DNA of 64,000 nucleotides from Lepidodermella squamata (Eukaryota > Gastrotricha): NCBI GenBank assembly GCA_047495785.1, contig JBLDXI010000042.1, forward strand, positions 2,976,001-3,040,000. The letters are read 5' to 3'. A program made the position numbers and the translations under genes. This document shows positions 32,280 through 43,627 of the stretch, in pieces (the stretch's first letter is position 1; each line of letters opens with the position of its first letter). The notes below the pieces were generated by a model that did not search any database, had not been told where the DNA came from, and was given only the letters and a program-made list of their open reading frames with translations.

Positions 32280-34192
32280 TTTGCGGAAGTAAACTTTCCT
32301 AGAATGGGGCGATTGAGGTTTATATCTTGATTAAAATGCGGCTCGCGTTCCGCCTCTACGACAAGCGTCAGAGTTTGCTCAAGCTGTAAATGGTGTTACG
32401 GATCAAGACACTTGAGAAGCAATTTCTCCATCAAGGTGATTCTTTCACAATCTCAGAAAGAGCATAGATCATAGATCATAGATTATATAGAGGAAGATCA
32501 TGTTTCCTGTAGAACTTGGCGCTAGTAAAACAGGATTGTGAAAGCTGATTTTGGTAGCATATCGAAGAATCTCGAAACGCTGCTCATCTGGTAATGCCTC
32601 AGTAAAGATTCTGTACTGGGCCCCTGGCTGATGAAACTGGTGTGCAAGCTTCACGATCTTCGCGTCAATATACTAAAGGTACCGCAGGATAATCTAGTGA
32701 ATTAGTGACGCGCATAGTTGTAATTAGTTTTTCATATCTAAACATCATTTACAACAGCGTGGTGAGAGGCGACGTAGTATTCCCCGTTACGCCACCATTT
32801 ATGGAGACCTGCCAGTGGGCGCAACGAATAAAATGACAACAATGCGCCGGGCGCTTGTGACGTTTTAATATACTGCTACCTTGAACATTTCAACCCACGA
32901 TTTTTTAATTGCGCTCATATAATGTTGCGTCGGCGGGTAAAAACAAGCTCGGTATATAGTTGACTCCAAGATGCACTCTTTATTGAAATATACAAAAAAC
33001 GAGTATTCACCTGCTTCCTGTTTCTTTCATGATGCTACAACTCAAATATTTTCATTTTGTGGTAGTTTTTCAAAATTTAGTCGTATTCACTGTATAGTTT
33101 TGCGCTGATTTGACGTTAAAAAGGGAAGGCTATAAAACTGACATCAATTCGTCGTGTACGCGGAAAAGTGCTATCTCCGCAAAACGACTTATCGAGATAA
33201 ATCGAGAAAATGTATTTTTCCAACTTTGAGAATCTCGCAACATCGAAATTACATGTTTAACTTGTCGCCGATGTCATTGGGGTAATCGACCCCGCACTTC
33301 GAATGGCGCAATCCTTGTCCTTATAGAATTCGTACTTTTTGCTCTACAGGTAAAAATGGAGACACCTTTTTCACGTAATAACATAGTTTGCGGGCGCCTC
33401 ATGGCTTCATGGCTCCCACATTTTCAATGTTCGCATTTTCAATTTTCTTTTTTTATTTAATCATTGGGTATTCTGATTCGGTGGATATACCTCTTTTGAT
33501 CCCGGAGGAATTTAGATACCGGGTTTTCAAATTATTGTAGAACGCGATGAGTAGATTACGAATCCGTCAAAAAGTCATTTTCGGTCGGGTATGGCACTTT
33601 TTTCCGCGCGCACGACGAATTACTTTATTATCCGTTGCAGCATCCGATACATAACATGTAGCGCTCACGTTTAGCAAAGGCGAGTTTAAAATCTGAGCGT
33701 TTGAGGTCTGAGGTGGAGCAACATTTTGATCGTGTATCATTAATTGAGCAAAGGTGAAACTTTAGTAGTCATTTCGCTCTGCGACTAATGATTTCTCCCG
33801 TTTGAGTGAGAAGTGGTCGTAAGGAAATTATCTCAGGGAAATCTGCGCTATGTCGGCAACGGCCGACTGGCGTTGTGTTTTATTGTTTGGTTTTAATACA
33901 TGAAAATCGAACCAGGGCTACTTTCCGGTTTCTAGTTTGCCTGCCCTACCGCCAATGTATCGATCAATATCTACATTGTTGTCACTATAATGCCCTTATG
34001 AATTCAATGTTTTTTTTAGAATGCACACACTCATCGGTCACTGGATGAGCCAATGCTCCCCAAGCGATGTTTACTCCCACACTGAATATTCAAATTATAA
34101 ATGTCGACTCGGGGCGCTGTCCACCGGTCGGCGCTTTGTCAACACTTTCCTGATTTTCATCAACACCTGTCATATTAATACCTGGATTTCGC
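32280..34192. other. Long intergenic region between inverted gene groups
   Basis: Separates minus-strand genes (Ly6 and WAQ A-E) from the plus-strand WAQ genes. A short tandem repeat of atagatc lies near 32464-32486. Frames at 32469-32654 and 33806-34048 have no recognisable features. Confidence 0.45.
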
Positions 34193-34607
34193 ATGTCATC
34201 ATTGCTTTGTTATCTGGTCACATTTGTTGTTGTAATCCATTGGATTCAAGCAGAAAATGATGACTCCTCACCAGAGCCTCAACTTCCTCAGCTACTAAGA
34301 TCAGCGCCATGGCTACCCGTACAAGGTATTCATATTAATTCACAGCATGAAAATCGTTTATGTGCAAATCATTGGGATGCCTCTAGATAGGATAGCTAAT
34401 CGGATAGCCTACCTAAAAGAAGTAGCCCCTGAGCTGTGGAAAAAAGTACCTGACGAAATAAAGCATCGTCTATTGCAGCAATCGCGGATGAGAAAATGTT
34501 TGGCACTGCTCGGCTCACGGCGAGTTTGTCAAAACAACGTTACTTTTTATCTATGGGCTCAAATGGTCGCCAAAGACATAATGGCAGGCAAGTATGACGA
34601 TCAATGA
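34193..34607 (+). CDS. WAQ-family small secreted protein F
   Basis: Exons 34193-34325 and 34387-34607 with a phase-1 intron give 117 residues. The signal peptide MSSLLCYLVTFVVVIHWIQA is clear. The block reads KCLALLGSRRVC, QNNVTFYLWAQMVAKDIMAG, KYDDQ and then the stop. A polyadenylation signal AATAAA lies at 34661-34666. It is the first plus-strand copy; its block is closer to the other two plus-strand copies (FYLWAQM) than to the minus-strand group. Confidence 0.8.
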
Positions 34608-34877
34608 TCCTATATGCAGTGTTTCTTTCGTGTGCTGTGTTGCTGTTTTAAAATTTGCTGAATAAATCGCATTTTTTTAATTTGCCTAATCAGCTATCTC
34701 AAACAATCGATTGACATAGACAATTATATATCGGTATTAGGGTGTCCACAAACAATAACAAGTAAATACTTTTTTGGATGAAATTCTCGGAAGTGTAAAA
34801 TATCACACTCCATACCTGGATTTGCCTTATCTCCATGAGAAACCATTCGAACAGCGTCAATTCTTCATTTCATTTAA

Positions 34878-35280
34878 ATGCAGTTATTTAATAATTTCCT
34901 AATCGTTTCCGCCGTATCATTGATCATAGGCGAGGCTTCAAAATTATTCGGCTATCCGATAAAAATTCAGAGACTTAAGCTAGATAAAATTGAAGGTATG
35001 ATATAAGTAGGCTATAACCTTTTGTTATTTCAGTCTTATTGCGTTGACAGATCTGGTCGCCGCGAAAATCCTAAAATTCAAGGTAATTGATGCGGAACTT
35101 CTGCTAAAGCTCCCTCAACGGCTGCGGAGGCGTTTGGTTCGCGAGCTGCGAATAAAGAGGTGTATTTCAATTCTGATGTCCAGAAGGATATGCCGCAACT
35201 ATGCGAGTTTCCACCTTTGGGCACAACTGTTAACAAGAGACATACTTTCAGGAAGATATGACAACCTGCGTCGTTTCTGA
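34878..35280 (+). CDS. WAQ-family small secreted protein G
   Basis: Exons 34878-34995 and 35051-35280 with a phase-1 intron give 115 residues. Signal peptide MQLFNNFLIVSAVSLIIGEA. The block is RCISILMSRRIC, RNYASFHLWAQLLTRDILSG, RYDNLRRF. The mature middle is rich in Arg and Leu (QRLRRRLVREL). The exon 2 acceptor was chosen by phase and by alignment with the other copies. Confidence 0.75.
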
Positions 35281-35550
35281 AATGATTAAAAAATTCTTGA
35301 TCACGCTTAATTACGGCTATTAAAAGATTTAAAAAACAAGACGTTTGAACAAGTCGATGAGCTCGGTATGTTCAAAAACTGGATTAATTTGAAACCACAG
35401 TATTATATTATTGTTTTGAGCGCAATTAATGGGATTAATCTGGTCATATTTTGCCATATGTTGGGTATTTGATCACGAAAATCACTTGAAAGGTCTTCGC
35501 TTGATCTGCGCTCTCTTGCATTCTTCATTCATTTTCTCGATCACGAACAT

Positions 35551-36074
35551 ATGTTGTCATCCCCAATAGCTCTGCTTTTCATATTCTCAGCAGCGGAGGT
35601 CGCGCACGCATCAGAACAGGAAGACTATAATTCAGTTACACATGGATATGGCGGCATACTAAAGGAGGAAGTTAGCAATCAAGTAGTTGGTAGGCAACTA
35701 CCACCTATGTTTGCGGATGAAAAAGCTGCATCGAATTCAGGACTTCTTGCTGGACAATTTAAGAAGCTGGATTGTAAGGAATCGAACAATATTTGCTTAT
35801 ATATAAGTACATATTCGCTTGTTTTTCAGCTCGAATTTCAGATCAAATCACGCGATTAAAATCAAATCCCAAGTGGAACAACTTGCCACATCAAGTTCAA
35901 GAACAGCTATTGCACGTGCTTCGACTGAAACGATGCGTCGCAGTTATTGGATCACGTGAAGTTTGCGAACACAATGTGGCGTTTTATTTATGGGCTCAAA
36001 TGCTGGCTCGTGACATCATGTCCGGTCGACTCGATCATGAATCCGCCACTTCAGATGCTTATGAAACGACATAG
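35551..36074 (+). CDS. WAQ-family small secreted protein H
   Basis: Exons 35551-35773 and 35830-36074 with a phase-1 intron give 155 residues. A signal peptide (MLSSPIALLFIFSAAEVAHA) is followed by a longer N-terminal region than in F and G. The block reads RCVAVIGSREVC, EHNVAFYLWAQMLARDIMSG, RLDHES, with a short Thr/Ser tail. AATAAA at 36141-36146 is a likely polyadenylation signal. Function unknown. Confidence 0.8.
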
Positions 36075-37568
36075 CACAAAACGGTTATAGCAACGGCTGT
36101 CATCCGTCTTAAATCTGTCGAGCGAGACTCCAGATTATGAAATAAAGATTTTAGTTTTTCCTTGAAAAACATTAGAGAGAAAGCTATATTAATTGATTTT
36201 AATTGGCTCATCTTTCGCGCTAACCGTTGATTTTTCATAGCAATCCTCTTTCAAATGATATAAACGAGTTTATTGGGGCGATCTGCAATTGGGTCAATAG
36301 TAATTTGTAATATGATATATGATATACAAAAACACATAACGCATGCATGAAACATATTTTCATGGTTCAATATAGGCTAATTATGAATCCTTCGATCGCA
36401 CCCATATGACGGACTTGACCAGTTATAAAATGTTTGCCATTACCTCTTGTCTCACCAATTTTTAGAATATAAATGATCAATTTTTAAACATTTCGAGCTA
36501 TAATCTCAGCTCGCTCTTTCATCTGTCTTCACTAGATAAAGAAAAACTGTTGATATATTACGATAAGTTCAATTTTAGTTCGGCCGTACCTATGAGTATT
36601 TGTTCCTGCAACTTCAATTACTTTTCCTGCAGACCAATTAGTATCATTGCAGCTGTCAAGTGCGGGACATGCGGATTGAAAGCAGACGTTACATATTAGA
36701 CGATTCAAATCATAAGAAGACATGAGATAAGAGCGTCTTTTGCTTGAGAGAGAACCTCCCATCCGACTGAAGATTGCATGAGATATGAGGCCTCCATGCT
36801 CGAACCTGTCAGAGTACGCACCCGGCGTAGTGCGAGGTGTCTGATAATAAGACGTCACTCTAAAAATAACATGATTTTAGTCACTTCTAATTTGGTAGAG
36901 TTCAACGAGTTCTCGTGATCATTACTGCATGGCTTTCTTTTAACAAATTTCGCGTTGGAGAAATTAGTGGTTCCAGCGAGTAACTGTTCAAATGAAAATC
37001 AAATCGGTAGCTCGGGTAAATTGCCCTATTCAGCACCTCAGAATCAGTCAATGCTTGCTTTCTTCTTCCTAGGTTTATCCCTGGTAAATCGCGCCAATAC
37101 TCTTTTTGTGCCGTGGATCTAAACAGCGTCTTCAGGGTCTTCAGCTACCATTTTCTAATGAAGCCAAAGCGAGCTGTTTTTCACATATCTAGTCAGCTGG
37201 TCCGGTAGCAGCACCATAGTTGTTCATACATCGACATTGTCAAATCGCACTCTTATTACATTTCGCATATTTTGTTACCAATAAATTTCTGAGCGACAAT
37301 TTAGTTCCGTATGCTTTGACTTTAATATTGCTCAGCTAATTTTGCACCCATATAATTCATCGCGGTGCGCTGACGGGACAAACAAATGGCTGAAATCAAT
37401 CAATTATTGAGAAGAGTCGCGAGCGCTTTACAATGTCTACTAAAATAAAGCAAATATTTACCTACCTCCAGATCATTAAAACCAAAAGCTAATATTTTCC
37501 TGACTCCCTAGATTGTTGATAATTCTAGATGCTGAGCCAGATCATGCCGCTGTAAATATCAACACAAA
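36075..37568. other. Intergenic region, no convincing gene
   Basis: A minus-strand frame at 36532-36858 contains a short cysteine cluster (ICNVCFQSACPALDSC) but no signal peptide or family match, so it is not called. The rest is AT-rich without recognised repeats. Confidence 0.4.
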
Positions 37569-38176
37569 ATGGAATTCTTAACAAAATTGATATGCCTCAT
37601 TTTCATCCATATTGGATCCAGTACTGCGAAAGGCATTCTTTTTTTAAATTAATTAATCATTAAATCCTAATTTTGTTTTGTAAGATTTCAAATGCTACGA
37701 AGGATGGACCAGAGATGCCAATGTTATCTTAGCAGAAATCGTCTCTGGCTGCAAATGGTGCGCGGTAAATAGAAAATTCGGCAGAATGCAAGTCAAAATT
37801 ATCGCATTTTTTTTTATAGAAAATGGTGCTGGTTACGAATGATACTATTGCCGAGGTGGCTTATCAATGCCTTCGCGTTCCACTTTCAGGCGAGAGTGAC
37901 CGCTTTGAAGCCTGTTCATCGAGCAGAAGCGTCAGGCTAACCGAGATCAACGGAACGCCGTATAAACAAGAGGTAATACTTTTTAATCTCGGCCTGCTTT
38001 TAGAATTAAACTTCATGATTATTCAGGGCTGCACATGCTGTGGAAATTTGTGCAATGACCAGGAGTTTTGCATCGACCAAGACGGCCTGGCGCAGTGCCT
38101 TGGTTTGGAGCAGCGTAAGCTGAGTGCTGAGATGCGCAAAGACCCGCCGTTGCTCAGCACTATTGACCTGCCTTAA
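37569..38176 (+). CDS. Cys-rich secreted protein of the Ly6/ET-like array, member 1
   Basis: Exon 1 starts at 37569; exons 37685-37764, 37820-37972 and 38027-38176 follow. Exon 1 ends at 37619 (donor GTACTG) or 37636 (GC donor); both keep phase 1, giving about 145-150 residues. A signal peptide precedes FKCYEG, GCKWCA, then after the intron KMVLVTN and, in the last exon, GCTCCGNLCNDQEFC. The position of introns after the GCxxC motif and before CTCC is the array hallmark. It lacks a hydrophobic C-terminus, so it should be secreted rather than anchored. AATAAA at 38295-38300 is 64 bp before the next gene. Confidence 0.7.
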
Positions 38177-38294
38177 TTGCTGCATACTCTCAAAGAATGA
38201 CGCCTTTAAAAAACTGCCTGAAAAACATATTTCATCCAAGTTTCTGTGAAAGAGAGAATTTCAGAAGCGCCGCTGTACGCTTTGACATTCTCTG

Positions 38295-38300
38295 AATAAA
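38295..38300 (+). terminator. Probable polyadenylation signal AATAAA
   Basis: AATAAA 119 nt after the stop of array member 1 and 64 bp before the ATG of member 2. Confidence 0.5.
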
Positions 38301-38364
38301 GACACATAAAACGCGTTAGAAAAGCGCGCATATTTAGGGGATTTGGAAAATTTAACATCACACG

Positions 38365-39571
38365 ATGCTATTGCAGATCTTAACAATACTCAGCTTCGGC
38401 AAGCTGGTTTCCGGCTATGGTATGAGCTGAATTTTTCCAACAGTGCAGTCCTGTATGAAATTAATTGTAGGAACTCTGACTTGCTACAACGGCACCTCGT
38501 ACGATGGAACATTTTCAGATTTTGTTGTTACTGGATGTCAAGCTTGCACCGTAAGAGCCTCAAAACATAATCGATTGTTTCATCACCATTATTCACTCTA
38601 GAAAACTGTCGCTAGTTACCAACTCGGTGGCCAAGTTTATAGCTACCACAGTTGGTCTGGCATCGGCTGCGCTGAGCGTACCGCGAACTGGACTTCGACT
38701 CTGATGAATCCGAAAGACCCAAGCGAGTGTGGAATCGCGAATTCGATAACGAATAACGGCATTCGAGCCAGTCTCTTGAATGACACCTTCAACTGCTCGA
38801 ACATCCATACTGTCAGCGTTAGTGCTCAGGAAGATAGGTTGACGTGGAAGAGCTCTTGCTTCTGTGAGTTTTAGCCTTCAAAGCCAAAGTTTCGCTATTT
38901 TATTGCCGTTTCAGGCTGCACGTCGAGATGCAATTCAGCAGACTTTGTTTGCAACAATAATAAGACTATGGATGACGCAAGAATTCCTAGCACTTTCCTT
39001 GACAAGGACACCTTGATAGACACGACGTCGGTTAAAAAGTCCGAAACTGACGATGACTATGTGATAGGAATAAGATGCTACACTGGTGTAACAGCGGGAT
39101 CTGGGTTTCCAAGCGAAGTGGCAAGGAATTGCACTGCATGCACGGTAAAATTGAACAATTGGTCTAAATCTTTCATCATTGCTGATTGCCTTTCAGAAAC
39201 ATCTTGTCAACTACCAATTCATGGGTGTCTCATCGACCTACGCCATCTGGGGCGGCGTTGGTTGCACCAAGAAATCTCCCCTGGAGCAGAAACCAGAATT
39301 TACTAGCAAATGCTTCATCAACGCATTCGGGACTAGTTTATCTACGAATTTGGCAGAATTGGACGCAGCTGTAGCTATGGTCTTTGAGAGTGAGAGCGGG
39401 GCTGACTATCAGGCCACTACAACGGTATGCTCGCCTGCCGTCACTCTCGGCCGCACTTACGATCCAAGCGGTTCAAAAGTCACTGCTGTTACCTGTTCTT
39501 GCTGCCGAAATTCATGCAATTTCCAGGGCTGGAAATGCGGAGACGACTACGATAGCTACGTTAAGGAATAG
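38365..39571 (+). CDS. Two-domain Cys-rich protein of the Ly6/ET-like array, member 2
   Basis: Exons 38365-38419, 38471-38550, 38602-38863, 38915-39144 and 39197-39571 join in phase to 333 residues. After a signal peptide (MLLQILTILSFGKLVSG) come two consecutive array domains. Domain 1 has LTCYNG, GCQACT, WSGIGC and CFCCTSRCNSADFVC. Domain 2, encoded from the middle of exon 4, has IRCYTG, NCTACT, WGGVGC and CSCCRNSCNFQGWKC. There is no hydrophobic tail. Each domain keeps its intron after the CxxCT motif, so the gene arose by fusion or internal duplication of two array genes. Confidence 0.75.
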
Positions 39572-39634
39572 TAAAATCCTCACGCCAAGTTGGCATGGGT
39601 AATATTAAGAAGATAACAGTACGACATGTTTATT

Positions 39635-40293
39635 TTAGCTTGAAAGAAGCGTCTTGATAGTTAACAAAGTAAACGTAATTAAACTGAATAAATTCAATGT
39701 CGGTTTGTGAGAAGTCGAGCCTCCACAAACGAAGGAAGCAGAGTTACACAAGTTACCAGAACAGCAAACACAATAAGCTTGATAATTTGAATCGTCGGGA
39801 GAAGAACACGATTTGTAAGATTGGGTGGGCAAACAGGTTTGCACCGTGCCAACGCCGTAGGATGCTGCAGCGCCTGCAACGATGAAGGGCGAGCCAAACA
39901 AATCAACTGAAGTGTCGCAGCCATAGAAGGGACCATCGTAGCCTGAATTCCAATAACCGTAAGTTGTGCACATGAATCCGCCATAGCCATAAATCGCATA
40001 TTCCGTCGTACCTTTTCGATACTTGGTTACGGATTTCTGAAGTTCAAAATTAAATCAGATATGTTCTCGCCATAACTTAACTTACCCAACACCCTGAACA
40101 GCCGAGGAGTATTGCCTCTGGAACTCGCCCATCTTGGGTGGTACCATTGAAGCAATTAATCCCTGAAATGCAAAATTTGAGGAGGGAAATGTATGGGCTA
40201 AAACCTACCTTCTACTTGCGAGACAAACTTAATGAACGATAAATAAGTGGCGAGCAAGAAATTTAACAGGACGTTGTAGGTCTTGATATTCAT
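39635..40293 (-). CDS. GPI-anchored Cys-rich protein of the array, member 3
   Basis: Minus-strand exons 40293-40209, 40162-40086 and 40036-39635 give 187 residues. Signal peptide, then INCFNG, GCSGCW, KSVTKY after the intron, YGYGGFMC, and the terminal CVCCSGNLCNSASFVC. The C-terminus is hydrophobic (LFSLITFTLLTIKTLLSS), consistent with GPI anchoring. It is the only array gene in 37-57 kb on the minus strand and converges on member 2 with a 63-bp gap. Confidence 0.8.
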
Positions 40294-41168
40294 TGGCGAA
40301 GCCCTAGCCACCTATCATTCAAAAACATTCGTGATGGAATAGTTATCATTTTAACCCTTTCGCTTATCGGTTGCAAGCTTGTTTCTTACGGTTAGGAACG
40401 AACAAAGACTTCATGAATTATTCATTCACTCGATATTCTCTCGGCTCGTCTGCATGTTAAGGTGGCGCTTGAAAATATCTCGAAAGGTGAGTCATAAAAC
40501 GAACTGCTCAATATATTGTTCAGCGAAGTGTTTGGAAAGTGGAAATCATTTCAACGTCAAACTTCGAAAGATTTGGCATTGATGTTCATGTCCGCACATC
40601 CCTATCCAATCCGAAGACAGTGATGACCGTTAATGACGGCATTTGTAATGGAAATATTTGGAAATGGAAATGGTGTATTCAGGCGCAAAATCAAATTCAG
40701 GTGCTTGGTTTGTAAATGATGAACCTTTTGCAATCTTAATGTTTCCTGTCAGTTATCTTCATCGGGCAAAAGAATATTTCGTATGGGATGAGCTTTGAAA
40801 CGCTAATCCAATCGATAGCGCCATCCGTCATATTATACCAGTTGGCAGACAAGTTGTAAACATGCACCCGTAGCTGAAGTTTGATCGAAGCGCTATTAGG
40901 TTGCCTGGTAACCATCAAACTAGATGTTACATCACGTTACCGATCGATGGGAAATCTTCGAGATGGAGTTTTAGCTGCCACGGGGTCGCTAAGGACACCG
41001 TGGCAACAAAAGACACATTGCGCATTGCCACGGCTTTGTTTACGCCTGGGCATCTAGGCGACAGCGCTCAGATATAAGCCGGTGCAAACGCAATATAGGC
41101 TAACATTTCGCAACTAGAACATTCACTGGGCAATAAATCTTACAGTTCGCCAAAAGAAATCCGGGACA
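40294..41168. other. Divergent promoter region between array members 3 and 4
   Basis: No gene is supported. Contains an X-box-like site (40900-40912) and a TATA-like 'gatataag' near 41080, about 90 bp before the ATG of member 4. Confidence 0.45.
40900..40912. promoter_or_regulatory. X-box-like (RFX) site
   Basis: GTTGCCTGGTAAC has the GTTGCC/GGTAAC arms of the RFX binding site, separated by one base. It lies 257 bp before the ATG of array member 4. RFX sites control ciliary or ciliated-neuron genes in animals. Confidence 0.4.
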
Positions 41169-41777
41169 ATGATCGCTTCAACCCTCGCTGTTATCGCCTT
41201 GTTTTCAGCCAGCGCCAACGCCATTTCATGCCAATATGGCAATGACGCTGGCACTGTGACGTTCAACGGTTGCACGACCTGTGTGGTAAGCTTACGTGAT
41301 ATCTACCGCATATATTGTTCTCAAGTTCCTCTTTTACTCGCCTAGAAAACTGTTTCAACCTACAAGTCCGGTAGCTACTCTTATACCATCACAAGCTACT
41401 ACGGTGTTGGAGTCGGCTGCACCGCTGCTCCTATTTCAACTACAACCGCAGTGACCCCTACTACCACGGTAGCCACCACTACTGCAGGCCCTACTCCATC
41501 TTACTCTATCGGGCTTTGCTCCCCACTAGTCGCGATCGGAACTGGAAGTTCGAACCTTGGAAGCGCTATTGTTGGCTCTGCGACCTGCTTCAACTGGAAG
41601 CAGACCACCACATGCTCATCAACTGATGGCGGCAGCTTGGCGACGTGCACTTGCTGCTCGGACAACTGCAACTCAAATCTCGCGTGTGCGCCACCAAGCG
41701 CTGCCTCGAGCGTCGTTTCGCTGTCCGCCTTCAGCCTGCTGCTCGTCGCCTTCGTCGCGATGGTTATCCGGCAGTGA
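41169..41777 (+). CDS. GPI-anchored Cys-rich protein with Thr-rich insert, member 4
   Basis: Exons 41169-41285 and 41346-41777 (phase 0) give 182 residues. Signal peptide MIASTLAVIALFSASANA, then ISCQYG, GCTTCV, KTVSTY after the intron, YYGVGVGC. A Thr/Pro-rich stretch (TTTAVTPTTTVATTTAG) follows, likely O-glycosylated. The end is CTCCSDNCNSNLAC with a hydrophobic tail (LSAFSLLLVAFVAMVI). It is a clear cell-surface protein. The mucin-like insert is not seen in its neighbours. Confidence 0.8.
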
Positions 41778-42650
41778 AGTACATAGCTTCATCGTCTCGA
41801 GTCCCCAGCTCACAGCTAATGTTCAAAATGACCGTAATACAACTGACAATGCTTCCGCTGTTGCTGTTGTTGGATGTATCTCGCGAATTTCATCAAGTTA
41901 TGACTTAACATTAGAAATATCTTCAAATTGCCGCCTTTTTTCAAGAATAAATGTTTCCCTGTTTCCTAACTTTGGCTTCAATTTTTATCGAACCCTCGTA
42001 GTTTTGAATAAAATCGATGATGAATTCAGCATTTATTTGTTAAATTTTGTCAAAAATTGCTGGAACAAAGAGCCGCACATGAGCAAGTTTTGAAAAATGG
42101 TGATTTTCCAAGGAGAAGCGCTTGAATTTCAACTTCAGAAATTAAGTGAGAAATAGGGTTGATGTAACTTGCAACTTTAAGCTTCGATAAGAGTTTCAAT
42201 CTATGATCGTGCAAATACTGAAATCACTCCCAAGGATAAACGTGTTCCATTTATATCTGAAATAGTACACGTGTCTCTATAAATTTCTGATTTTCAATAA
42301 ATTACAAGTTTTTAATTGGACTTCGTAGCAATATTAATGGTAACAATATGATCGAGAATATTGATCTGGATTGGATTCTCGAATCATCAAATCAAAAGCA
42401 CAAACTCATCGATCGGCAACGATTCGCTGTTGCTATGTTGCGAGGACAAGACACAACTGTAACCGTGTTTCTTAGGATTCAAAACGAATCGATATCCTCA
42501 TAGCAACGCGTTGCCTAACACCAACGTCTCAAAAGATAGTTCACACCCGGCATCTTCTTAATCTTCTACCTAAGCTGTACATTTGCAAAAGGTTGAATTC
42601 AAGTCTGATATTCAAGTCTACATATTCATACATTCTTACTCAAGAGAATC
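41778..42650. other. Intergenic region with X-box-like site
   Basis: Frames overlapping the end of member 4 are shadows. The region carries the regulatory candidate at 42503-42515 and otherwise nothing recognised. Confidence 0.45.
42503..42515. promoter_or_regulatory. X-box-like inverted half sites
   Basis: GCAACGCGTTGCC is a pair of RFX half sites in inverted order (GCAAC, then GTTGCC), 135 bp upstream of the ATG of array member 5. It is a weaker match than the other two because the arms face outward. Confidence 0.3.
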
Positions 42651-43291
42651 ATGTCTTCAAAATCTGCGATCCTATTCATCTTCACGAGCCTCGTCCACCT
42701 TAGCATTGCACTTGATTGCTACAGCGGCATTGTTTACGATGAATCTACGGCTGGGCCACTAACTTACACAAATTGCGCTGCGTGCACGGTGAGAAAAAGA
42801 AAATTGCTTCAATTTTCTCATTCAATGTGTTTTTTTTATAGAAAATGACCGAGAGCTACACCTCCAGATCTGGAAAGAAAGGCGTGCGAGTTACGTATGG
42901 CTACACCGGACTGGGCATCATTAAAACTACAAGTGCTGCAAATGCTGCCAGTAATCTTGGCAATTTGATAAATCAGGGCGTTGGTGCCCTTGCCAACACA
43001 GTAAATCAGGCCTTCACCTTCGCCGGCGATTCTGGTGTCTGCTACGCGAGCTACTACACCGCGGGTTTGACCAACTCAGTGCTCATTGGCGCAGCGAAAT
43101 TCACATCTTGCTCGGCGTCATCTGTTGTTCAAACTTGCTCGGCTGACGACTCAGGCACCACTAAATCCTGTGTTTGCTGCTCGGATATGTGCAACAGCGT
43201 AAGCTACACCTGCTCAGTCGCTAATAGCCTCCGTTTCTCAGTGGTTTCGGCTATTTTGATCGCATTTGTTGGCTATATCGTCCGCGCGTGA
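42651..43291 (+). CDS. GPI-anchored Cys-rich protein of the array, member 5
   Basis: Exons 42651-42788 and 42842-43291 (phase 0) give 195 residues. Signal peptide, LDCYSG, NCAACT, KMTESYTSRSGKKG after the intron, then a long Ala/Asn-rich loop and CVCCSDMCNSVSYTC. The hydrophobic tail (FSVVSAILIAFVGYIV) fits GPI attachment. Here the WGGxGC cysteine of other members is replaced by the loop (GYTGLGIIK), so one disulfide is probably rearranged. Confidence 0.8.
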
Positions 43292-43501
43292 TCGATCATC
43301 AACATCAACATAAAAAGTGTGAAATTCTGTCGTTATATAGTTTCTTGATTTTCATGTTTCTTACAATTTCCTACTCCTTTGATAATTAGTAATAATTTTA
43401 ACCTCCCATGATTGTAGGCACTATAATGCCTTTCTCAACATAGAAAATTGATGAATAAATAATTGAAACAAGTATATTATGTGTTTACCAAAAAGAAAAA
43501 G

Positions 43502-43514
43502 GTTGCCTAGCAAC
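43502..43514. promoter_or_regulatory. X-box-like (RFX) site
   Basis: GTTGCCTAGCAAC is a symmetric RFX-type site, 113 bp upstream of the ATG of array member 6, the usual distance for functional nematode X-boxes. Confidence 0.5.
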
Positions 43515-43627
43515 GGAGACAAAAACAGTGAAGGACCTAACGAAAGGGCTGAGTTATCGATTGCTAGCAGAACCTCTTCTCACCTTGAGTGATAGAACGG
43601 TAGAATAGCATAAATCAACCACTTCAA

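Noticed and set aside
36532-36858. Minus-strand frame with a cysteine cluster
   Set aside because: No signal peptide, no Ly6 signature and no paralogue in the window.
39694-39999. Alternative minus-strand frame within array member 3
   Set aside because: Out of frame with the cysteine signature that the called frame preserves.
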